Shown here one piece after another: positions 41,560 through 48,471 of a stretch of 64,000 nucleotides of DNA. The notes below the pieces were generated by a model. The model searched no databases. It was not told where the DNA came from and saw nothing but the letters and a program-made list of their open reading frames with translations. This DNA comes from Gemmatimonadota bacterium (GTDB taxonomy: Bacteria > Gemmatimonadota > Gemmatimonadetes > Gemmatimonadales > Gemmatimonadaceae). Position 1 is the first letter of the stretch. Every line of letters begins with the position of its first letter. The DNA is taken from contig JADKAQ010000023.1 of NCBI GenBank assembly GCA_016719105.1, positions 62,001-126,000 of the forward strand. The letters are read 5' to 3'. The translations under genes and the position numbers were made by a program.

Positions 41560-42549
41560 TTACAACAGGGCCTTGAGCCGATCCAGGTCGACGTTCCCGC
41601 CGCAGACAATCGGGACGACCGTTGCATCTGGCGACAGCCGCAGCCGCTCGGTGAGCAGCGGGACGAGGGCGGCGGCGCCTGCCGCTTCGGGGAGGAGCTT
41701 GCAGCGCTCCATCAGCACCTTCATGGCGTCGACGATCTCCTCGTCAGGCACCACGAACCATTCGTCGACAAAGGCCTGGCAGTGCGCGAGGTTGCGCGTC
41801 CCGGCAAAGGGGGCGGCGAGCCCATCGGCGATCGTGGTGAGCACCGGCAAACGCTGCGGCGAGCCGGCCGCGAGCGAGCGCGTCATGACGTCGCCGCCCG
41901 TGGGTTCGACACCAATCACGCGCACGGATGGGCGCAGCTGCTTGATGGCGGCGGCCACGCCGGAGATGAGGCCACCTCCCCCGCAGGCGACGATGACGAC
42001 GCCCACGTCGGGGACCTGCGCGAGGATCTCGAGCCCCACCGTCCCCTGGCCGGCGATCACGCGCGGGTCGTCGAACGGATGAATGAGCGTGAGTCCGCGC
42101 TCGCGTTGCAGCTCAAGGGCGGTCGCCAGGAGGTCGCCCGACGTCTGGATCACGTCGCCGCCGTAGCCCTTGGTCGCCGCCACCTTGGACGGCACCGCGG
42201 TTGCCGGCATGACGATGGTCGCGTGCACGCCGAACTGCGCGGCTCCCCACGCCAGGGCCTGCGCGTGGTTCCCGGCCGACAGCGAGATCACGCCGCGCCC
42301 TCGCTCGTCAGGCGTGAGCTGCCGCAGCGTGTTGATCACGCCACGCACCTTGAACGATCCGGTCTTCTGGAAGAGTTCGAGCTTGAGCACCACGCGCGCC
42401 CCCGCTCGGCTCCCCAGGTAGGTCGACGTCGAGACCGGGGTGAGGTGCACGTAGGGGGCGATGGCCCCTTGAGCCTCGCGAATGGCGTCGAGCGTGACGA
42501 GCGACGCGGCCGGTGGGCCCGAGGCGGGGGATGGGGAGGGGGAGGTCAT
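41560..42549 (-). CDS. Threonine dehydratase (PLP fold type II), catabolic type
   Basis: 329 residues with no ACT domain. PLP Lys is in KTGSFKVRGV, the substrate loop is LSAGNHAQALAWGA, and the phosphate loop is CGGGGLISG. The C-terminal NVDLDRL fits the family. It deaminates Thr or Ser to 2-oxoacid. It is a paralogue of the enzyme at 27797-28792 but is closer to canonical TdcB/threonine ammonia-lyase by eye. It is convergent with lutC, with the 12-bp repeat between them. Confidence 0.91.
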   Translation of the reverse strand: MTSPSPSPASGPPAASLVTLDAIREAQGAIAPYVHLTPVSTSTYLGSRAGARVVLKLELFQKTGSFKVRGVINTLRQLTPDERGRGVISLSAGNHAQALAWGAAQFGVHATIVMPATAVPSKVAATKGYGGDVIQTSGDLLATALELQRERGLTLIHPFDDPRVIAGQGTVGLEILAQVPDVGVVIVACGGGGLISGVAAAIKQLRPSVRVIGVEPTGGDVMTRSLAAGSPQRLPVLTTIADGLAAPFAGTRNLAHCQAFVDEWFVVPDEEIVDAMKVLMERCKLLPEAAGAAALVPLLTERLRLSPDATVVPIVCGGNVDLDRLKALL

Positions 42550-42915
42550 GCCGCGAATCTACGCGGCGCTACGGCCTGAAGAAGACGTCGGCCGTGATGG
42601 TCTTGTCGCTCGTCAGGCGCACGCCCACGCCCACGAGCGCGGCGATGGGAATCAGAGGACCAGGAGGGGGAGGGGGAGCGCGTGGCGTACATCTCGGTCA
42701 CCTGCCGCAAGAGTCAACGCGCGGAAACGTATGTTGTCAGGTGCCTCGGGCCGAGACACGGGTCGGAGGCAGGGGTCCGAGACACCCGTTCGGGCAATGC
42801 GCGGCCTCGCGGCTTTCCGCCCCGACGGGTGGAGCGATGGCAGGGCGCGACCAAGTCGGGGGGCGGGCAACGCGCCGCATCCCATGACCTGACGGGAGCT
42901 TGCCGCGTCTTCACC
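42550..42915. other. Intergenic region with possible barrel-protein remnant
   Basis: No intact gene. On the minus strand from about 42700 down to a stop at 42569 there is an open frame reading ...PLIPIAALVGVGVRLTSD then KTITADVFFRP. It looks like a last strand pair of an outer-membrane barrel, but has no start and only about 40 codons. The rest (42700-42915) shows GC-rich words such as CGGGC and GAGACAC and no hairpin. Confidence 0.4.
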
Positions 42916-42944
42916 TTGAGGACCGGGAGGCGCCCCCCTAGCTT
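42916..42944 (+). promoter_or_regulatory. Promoter of the tRNA-Cys gene
   Basis: TTGAGG (42916-42921) and TAGCTT (42939-42944) are separated by exactly 17 nt, and the tRNA 5' end lies 11 nt after the -10 box. This is the best-matched promoter in the window, and its TAGCTT -10 is the same hexamer used ahead of leaderless genes. Confidence 0.65.
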
Positions 42945-42955
42945 CTCCCCTCCAT

Positions 42956-43027
42956 GGCGCCGTAGCCAAGTGGTAAGGCAGCGGTCTGCAAAACCGCTAT
43001 TCGCCGGTTCGATTCCGGCCGGCGCCT
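42956..43027 (+). tRNA. tRNA-Cys (anticodon GCA)
   Basis: A full cloverleaf can be drawn: acceptor GGCGCCG with CGGCGCC and discriminator U; D stem GCC/GGC; anticodon stem GCGGU/ACCGC with loop CUGCAAA; T stem GCCGG/CCGGC with loop UUCGAUU. The anticodon GCA reads Cys. The 3' CCA is not encoded, so CCA addition is needed. Confidence 0.95.
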
Positions 43028-43176
43028 CTCTCGTTCTCCGCGCGTCTCGTGGCCTCGCCACGGGACGCGCGCTGGTTTGTGGGCGCCGCCGCGCCTCGTC
43101 GCCAATGCGGCCACCATGGCCAGCGGGGCGGTCGAGGCGAGCTGCGTGGTCGAGGTGGAGCCGACCCGGACGTCGC

Positions 43177-43182
43177 TAGCTT
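43177..43182 (+). promoter_or_regulatory. Leaderless-type -10 box of the patatin gene
   Basis: TAGCTT ends exactly 6 nt before the ATG at 43189, with CCCCGC between. No ribosome-binding site precedes the start codon. Confidence 0.5.
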
Positions 43183-43188
43183 CCCCGC

Positions 43189-44253
43189 ATGTCGCACGCC
43201 CTTACCCTCCGCGCAGGTCCCGACGCCCTCCGCCTCGTACGAGAGCGCGGATTGCGGGCGCAGGACATCGACATTCTCCCCGGGGCATCCGGGGGGGCCA
43301 AGTGGCTCGCCCTGGCGGGGCTCGATCGCTACTTGTTCGGGACGCTGCTGGCCGAACCGCGGACCCGTCCGCTCCACCTGATCGGATCGTCCATCGGCAG
43401 CTGGCGCATGGCCTGCCTCGCGCAGCGCGATCCGGTGGCGGCGCTCGCGCGCGGGCATCATGCCTACATCTACGAACAGCGCTACAGTCCCAAGCCGTCG
43501 ACGGCCGAGGTGACGCGCGTCCTCAACCGGGCGCTCGACCTCATCCTCGGTCCCACTGGGGTCGACGAGATCCTGACGCATCCCTGGGCGCGCGTGCACA
43601 TCATCACCGCCGAGGGGCGCGGGCTCGCGGCCAGCGAACGGCGCTTGCTGCTGACGGCGGGGATCGCGCTCGCGGCGGCGGGGAACCTCGTCAGCCGCAA
43701 GTCGCTGGCGCTGCAGATGCGGCGGTTCATCTTCCACACGGCTGGCGATGCGACCCCCTTTCGCACCCTGTCCGACCTCCCGACGGAGCACCGGGCGCTG
43801 ACGCGCGAGAACCTGCGCGCCGCGTTGCTCGCGTCCGGGTCGATCCCGCTCCTGATGGATGCCGTGAAGATTCCCGGCACGCCGCGTGGGGTGCACTGGG
43901 ACGGCGGCGTGCTCGACTACCATCTGGACCTCGACTTTGGTCCGGGCGAGGGGCTCGTGCTCTACCCGCACTTCTACAGCCACGTCGTCCCGGGGTGGTT
44001 CGACAAGTCGCTGACGTGGCGACGCGCTCGCGGCGACAACTTTCGCCGCGCCCTGCTCATCGCCCCGTCCGACGACTTCGTGCGCACGCTCCCGCGCGGC
44101 AAGATCCCCGACCGGAAGGACTTCTACGCCATGGACGAGGCGACGCGCCTGCGCACGTGGCAGCGCGTGGTGGACGAGAGCGTCCGCCTGGGCGACGAGC
44201 TCGCCGAGTTGCAGGTGACGGGCCGCCTCGCCGGTCGACTCGAGCCGTGGTGA
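43189..44253 (+). CDS. Patatin-like phospholipase
   Basis: 354 residues with patatin motifs: oxyanion-type GASGGAKWLALAG near 32, the nucleophile elbow GSSIG with Ser68, and the catalytic Asp238 in WDGGVLDYH. It should hydrolyse acyl esters of lipids. There is no signal peptide, so cytosolic or injected activity is possible. It stands alone between the tRNA and a hairpin at 44283, and its start shows the leaderless signature. Confidence 0.85.
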   Translation: MSHALTLRAGPDALRLVRERGLRAQDIDILPGASGGAKWLALAGLDRYLFGTLLAEPRTRPLHLIGSSIGSWRMACLAQRDPVAALARGHHAYIYEQRYSPKPSTAEVTRVLNRALDLILGPTGVDEILTHPWARVHIITAEGRGLAASERRLLLTAGIALAAAGNLVSRKSLALQMRRFIFHTAGDATPFRTLSDLPTEHRALTRENLRAALLASGSIPLLMDAVKIPGTPRGVHWDGGVLDYHLDLDFGPGEGLVLYPHFYSHVVPGWFDKSLTWRRARGDNFRRALLIAPSDDFVRTLPRGKIPDRKDFYAMDEATRLRTWQRVVDESVRLGDELAELQVTGRLAGRLEPW

Positions 44254-44282
44254 CCCAGCGGGCGCCACTCCGCGCGATAGGC

Positions 44283-44306
44283 GAACGGCGCCGTCAGGCG
44301 CCGTTC
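44283..44306. terminator. Bidirectional terminator
   Basis: GAACGGCGCC (44283-44292) and GGCGCCGTTC (44297-44306) form a perfect 10-bp stem with a 4-nt loop between convergent patatin and M28 genes. Confidence 0.8.
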
Positions 44307-44334
44307 GACCGTCCGCCTGGAGTCTCCCGGCTGC

Positions 44335-45582
44335 CTAACGCTTGACCTTCACTCCCGCCAGCTGCCCCAGCGCCCCCAACGTGGTCTGCGCGGCGTTGAG
44401 TCCCAGCCGGAAGTCCTTGTCGCTGAAGGTGGCATAGGTGTCGGTCGGCTGGTGCCAGTGCGGGTTCCAGCCGTTGCCGGTGTGCGCCCCGCGCTCGTTC
44501 TCCCGCAGCGAGATGGCCGGGATGAGGTCCTGGAACGGCCCGGAGTCGGTGTTGGTCATGTGCGGCCCGACGGTGGCCGGGTAGTCGGTCGCGTACTTCT
44601 CGTTGGCGGCGTGGAACAGCCAGGCCAGCTCCGCCGACTGCTTCGCCATCTTCGAGTTGGACTGGAACTCGACGTTGACGTCGGCTTCGGGGCGCTGCTC
44701 GGGATTGAGCGTGCCGTCGGCGCGCGGCATCCCGTGGTCCCACAGCATCATGTCGTGCTGGATCATCCCCAGCCACTTGGGCTCGGGGTACTTCCCCGAA
44801 CCCGCCGGCTCCTCCTTCCCCTGCAGCGCCTGACGCTGGGCGACGTACGCGCGCGCCCCGTTGAGCCCCGTCTCCTCGTTGTTCCAGAGGGCGAAGCGAA
44901 TCGTGCGCTCGGTGGTGACGCCGGGCATGGAGAAGATGCGCGCCAACTCCATCACGAGTGCGGTCCCCGAGCCGTCGTCGTTGGCGGCCTCGCCCCAGCC
45001 GATCCCGTCCATGTGCGCGCCCACGATGTACATCTCGTCGGGACGCGTGCTCCCCACCTTGGTGCAGTAGACGTTTTGTCTCGCCCCCGGCGTGCTCGCC
45101 TCGGCGTTGAGCGCCCGCAGGCGCGGGTCGGGCTGCGCGAGCGAATCGGTATTGACCCCCGTGCGCGCCCGGTTGCCGCGCAGGCGTGATCCACCCGCCC
45201 CCACCCTCGGCGCCCCTCCCGGTCGCTGCCCCGCTCCCGCCACGGCCGGCCGCGGCTGCGCCGGCGGCGGATTGAATTCGTACGTGAGCCGCTCGGGGCT
45301 ACAGCCGTAGCTCTTGAGCTGGGCCTCGATCCAATCGAGGGCCTGCCGATTGCGCGCGGTCCCCTGGCGCCGGTCGCCGAACGCCGTGAGTCCCTTGATG
45401 GTGGCCTTGTAACGCTCGAGATCGAGCTGGCCGACCAGCGTGGCGATGGGATCGGCGGAGTCGGCCGGGGCGGGCTGCTGCGCGGCGACTGGAGTGCTGG
45501 AGGCGGAGGCGACGGCGAGCAGCGCCGACGTGGTGACGAAGCGGGCGAGGCGCATCAGGGGGCGGAGCAGGAGGGAGAGCAA
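44335..45582 (-). CDS. Exported M28-family zinc aminopeptidase
   Basis: 415 residues. A signal peptide (LARFVTTSALLAVASAS, cleavage near VAAQQ) sends it to the periplasm or outside. The M28 motifs are present: GAHMDG (first His and Asp), EAANDDGSGTA (bridging Asp), NNEETGLNGAR (catalytic Glu and ligand Glu), IQHDMM and HQPTDTYATF near the C-terminus. It should release N-terminal amino acids from peptides. The Gly/Arg-rich insert (about 115-150) is unusual. The stop codon TAG is embedded in CGTTAGGC, as for two other genes. Confidence 0.9.
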   Translation of the reverse strand: MLSLLLRPLMRLARFVTTSALLAVASASSTPVAAQQPAPADSADPIATLVGQLDLERYKATIKGLTAFGDRRQGTARNRQALDWIEAQLKSYGCSPERLTYEFNPPPAQPRPAVAGAGQRPGGAPRVGAGGSRLRGNRARTGVNTDSLAQPDPRLRALNAEASTPGARQNVYCTKVGSTRPDEMYIVGAHMDGIGWGEAANDDGSGTALVMELARIFSMPGVTTERTIRFALWNNEETGLNGARAYVAQRQALQGKEEPAGSGKYPEPKWLGMIQHDMMLWDHGMPRADGTLNPEQRPEADVNVEFQSNSKMAKQSAELAWLFHAANEKYATDYPATVGPHMTNTDSGPFQDLIPAISLRENERGAHTGNGWNPHWHQPTDTYATFSDKDFRLGLNAAQTTLGALGQLAGVKVKR

Positions 45583-45684
45583 GGACCCGGTCGACTACGA
45601 GGGAGAGGGGCAGAGCGCTGACGGCGCAGCGACGTGACGGAAGCTGCGCGCGTGAACGTCGCGGCGTGAGCACCGCGCGCCACA

Positions 45685-45735
45685 CCGCGGCTACCCCGCG
45701 GCTACCCCGCGGCTACCGCGCGGCTACCCCGCGCG
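45685..45735. repeat. Tandem 11-bp repeat
   Basis: CCGCGGCTACC repeats at 45685, 45696, 45707 and 45718 (the last with GC for CC), then a partial copy. It lies 3' of the small membrane-protein gene. Confidence 0.85.
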
Positions 45736-45737
45736 CG

Positions 45738-46136
45738 TCACCGTCGCGGAAGCGGCGTGTTGCTCCCGAAGCTCGCGTAGGCCAGCAGGAGCCCAGGGAC
45801 GATGAAGACCGCGTAGAAGGGATTGCCGCCACTGACCGCCATCGCCCCCGCGCCGAAGGCGACGTAGATGACGGCGATGATGCGAAGCGGGGCGAGCGAG
45901 TGCGCCTCGCCCTTCGCGACGCGACTCAGCATCCAGAGTGCCGTCGCCCCGAAGGCCAGCATGCAGACGCCGCCGAAGACCCACCCGATCCCCAAGCCGA
46001 GCACGAGGTCGGCGGGCGCGTTCGTCTCGGCAAGGCGCCCACGCATGACCGGCCAGCCCAGGACCGAGTGCGCGCCGCTGCTCGCGGTGATGACGATGGC
46101 GGCGACGAAGCCGGCGATGATGCGAAGCTTGGTCAT
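45738..46136 (-). CDS. Small integral membrane protein, 132 aa
   Basis: Four hydrophobic segments are visible: LRIIAGFVAAIVITASSGA, LGLGIGWVFGGVCMLAFGATALWML, PLRIIAVIYVAFGAGAMAV and NPFYAVFIVPGLLLAYASFG. No charged motif or known domain stands out. It could be a DUF-type small membrane protein. It ends 3 nt from the 11-bp repeat and is probably monocistronic. Confidence 0.7.
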   Translation of the reverse strand: MTKLRIIAGFVAAIVITASSGAHSVLGWPVMRGRLAETNAPADLVLGLGIGWVFGGVCMLAFGATALWMLSRVAKGEAHSLAPLRIIAVIYVAFGAGAMAVSGGNPFYAVFIVPGLLLAYASFGSNTPLPRR

Positions 46137-46276
46137 GCAGAGGGCACGGGAGGTGGGAGGGGGCGCGCGCGGTGGTGGGGGCCGACGCCAGCGCCGGCAC
46201 TACGCTACCGCACAACACGGCGAGAGCAAGTCCCCCGCTCGCGCCGTGCCGCGCCCGCCGTCCCGCGGGCCGGTGC

Positions 46277-48235
46277 CTAACGCACGTTCAGCGTCATCAC
46301 CACCTGCCGCGTGATCCCGCCGCTCGTCCCCCGCAGAATCAGGACGTGCGGCCCGGGCGTGATATTCGGGCTGGCGTAAACGTCGACCTGCACGCCGTTC
46401 CCGGTGGTGCTCGCCGGGGAGAAGTTGACGGCGTAGTTCCCCGGATTGTCGGTGATGGCCGTGAGCGAGACGGCGCCGGTAAAGCCGCCACTGCGCACGA
46501 TATCGAGCGCGAGAGGGGTGAACACCCCCCGCGTGATCACGAGGTCGCTCGGCGTTGGAGCGAGTGCGAAGTCGGGGGTGGTGGCGGCGACGACATTCAC
46601 CGTCGCCACGGCGGTGGGCGGCGAGGCGCCCAGGGCGACCGAGACCACCACCGGCCAGTTGCCAACCAATCCCCCCAGTACCTGCAGCGTGGCGGTGTCG
46701 CCCGTCGTGAAGTTGGGGGTGATCCACGCCCTGCCCCCCGGTGGGAACGTGGCCACGCGCAACTCGACGCGCGTCCCCACCGCCACGCCGGTCCTCGTCA
46801 GGCGCACGGGAATCGCGACCAGGCCGCCCGAGGCGATCGTGACCGTGGGGGTGAGAAGCTGGATCGCGATGCTGCTCGTGGGGGGGGCCGGCACCACCAG
46901 CGTGAGCGGCGCGGTTCGCGTGAGCGAGCCCGCGGTGCCGCGCACGGTGAGCGGATAGCTCCCCGGCGACGCGGAGGCGCCGACGGCCAGCGTCACGGTG
47001 CTCGTGGAGCCCGTGGCGCTCGCCGGATTGGCTGCGGCCGTCACCCCGGCGGGGAGTCCCACGACGTCGAGCGTCACGGCACCGGGATTCCCCGTTCGTT
47101 GCAGGGTGACGGTGGCCTGTCCGCTCGCCCCCGGCGCCACGCTGAGCGAGGCGGGCGCCACCGACATCGAGAAGTCGGCGGGGGTCGCGACGGTGAGCGT
47201 GACGGTGGCCTGCCTGACGAGTGCCCCGGCGGTCCCGGTCACCACGATGGGGTAGCTCCCGTCTGGCGTCGACGCGCTGGTCCCGACCGTCAGCTGTGCG
47301 GTCGTCCCCGTGACGCTGCTCGGGGTGAAGGTGGCCGTCGCCCCTGCGGGCAGTCCCGACGCGGCGAGTGCAATGTTCCCGAGCCCGGGCGCCGAGCGCG
47401 TGAGGGTGAGGTCGAACGAGCTGCTTCCGCCAGGCGCAACCGTCGCAGCGGCCGGCGTGGCCAGCATGCTGAAGTCTGGCGGAACCGGCGCCGCCACCAC
47501 GTTCAGCACCCAGTTGACCGTGTCGGCGCTCTCGCCGGAGGTGGCCAGGGTGCGCACCAGGTAGCGCCCGGTCGTCGCGTTGGCAGGGACATCGAGCCGC
47601 AATAGCGTGCTGGAGGCCGACGTGGTCGAGGGCGTGAAGACGACCCCTGTGCCGGCGGGGACGGTTGCCGCATCGACCGAGAAGGTCACCCCACCAACAA
47701 ACCCCGTGGCGCGCGTGAGCCCGATCGCGACGTCGCTCCCGCTCCCCACGGTCACGCTCTGCGAGTTGGGGCTCAGGAGCCGAAACGGACGTAGCACTTC
47801 GCCGGTGACCGGCGTGCGGCCGACGGCGGCTGCGCTTCCGCCAATTCCGGTGGCCACGACGTCGAAGGTGAAGAGGCCGGGGGCCGCCTTGGGGGTGGCC
47901 CCCAGCGTCAGCGTCGAGGTGCCGTTGCCGGTGACCGTCGGGGGATTGAAGTCGGCGAGTACACCGGATGGGAGCGCCCCACCGAGGGAGAGCGCCGCCC
48001 CCGCGGGGCCCCCGGCGACGGTGATCGCGATCGTTGCCGTCACGACGGCGCCCGGGAGCACGTCGATCCGGGCGGGCGTGGCCGCCACCGTCACACTCGG
48101 CGCGACCGTGATCTGCTGCTCCGTTTTCGCGTCACAGCCACCTGGGGAGAAGATGCAGAAAAGGAAGCAGCCGTTCGACGACAGTGCGATGACGGCGATG
48201 GCGGCGCTGCGCGCCACGCGACGAACGAGGGACAT
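46277..48235 (-). CDS. Ig-like repeat lipoprotein, 652 aa
   Basis: A signal peptide (AAIAVIALSSNGC, a weak lipobox with Asn at -2) is followed by six beta-rich repeats of about 95 residues with the same layout as the lipoprotein at 28928-31459 (PASLSVAPGASGQATVTLQR, GNPGAVTLDVVGLPAGVTAA, GSYPLTVRGTAGSLTR). Unlike that protein there is no extra C-terminal domain; it ends in the sixth repeat. Surface or periplasmic location is expected. AGGAG lies upstream of ATG 48235. The stop codon is in CGTTAGGC. It is divergent from the CHAT gene. Confidence 0.82.
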   Translation of the reverse strand: MSLVRRVARSAAIAVIALSSNGCFLFCIFSPGGCDAKTEQQITVAPSVTVAATPARIDVLPGAVVTATIAITVAGGPAGAALSLGGALPSGVLADFNPPTVTGNGTSTLTLGATPKAAPGLFTFDVVATGIGGSAAAVGRTPVTGEVLRPFRLLSPNSQSVTVGSGSDVAIGLTRATGFVGGVTFSVDAATVPAGTGVVFTPSTTSASSTLLRLDVPANATTGRYLVRTLATSGESADTVNWVLNVVAAPVPPDFSMLATPAAATVAPGGSSSFDLTLTRSAPGLGNIALAASGLPAGATATFTPSSVTGTTAQLTVGTSASTPDGSYPIVVTGTAGALVRQATVTLTVATPADFSMSVAPASLSVAPGASGQATVTLQRTGNPGAVTLDVVGLPAGVTAAANPASATGSTSTVTLAVGASASPGSYPLTVRGTAGSLTRTAPLTLVVPAPPTSSIAIQLLTPTVTIASGGLVAIPVRLTRTGVAVGTRVELRVATFPPGGRAWITPNFTTGDTATLQVLGGLVGNWPVVVSVALGASPPTAVATVNVVAATTPDFALAPTPSDLVITRGVFTPLALDIVRSGGFTGAVSLTAITDNPGNYAVNFSPASTTGNGVQVDVYASPNITPGPHVLILRGTSGGITRQVVMTLNVR

Positions 48236-48437
48236 GCGAAATGCTCCTGACGGCGACTGGGATATGGCGGGCGTGCCGGCGCCTCGCCGAGGCTCCACCT
48301 TCGCTACACGTCGCAAAGGCGGCGGGCGTCTCACTCGTCCGGTGCCGGCGTCACGACTCCGGGGCATCCGGATCGAAGGACTGCGGCGCGCTCGAACGTC
48401 TGCGCGACCAGGACTGGCGGCCCCATCGGAGCAGCGG

Positions 48438-48465
48438 TTGTGTCGACGGGCGACCGCGGTAGCTT
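48438..48465 (+). promoter_or_regulatory. Promoter of the CHAT gene, leaderless type
   Basis: TTGTGT (48438-48443) and TAGCTT (48460-48465) are 16 nt apart, and TAGCTT ends 6 nt before the ATG at 48472. No ribosome-binding site is seen. Confidence 0.5.
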
Positions 48466-48471
48466 GGCCGG

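Noticed and set aside
37031..45735. CRISPR arrays
   Set aside because: Units are 10-12 bp with no unique spacers and no cas genes.
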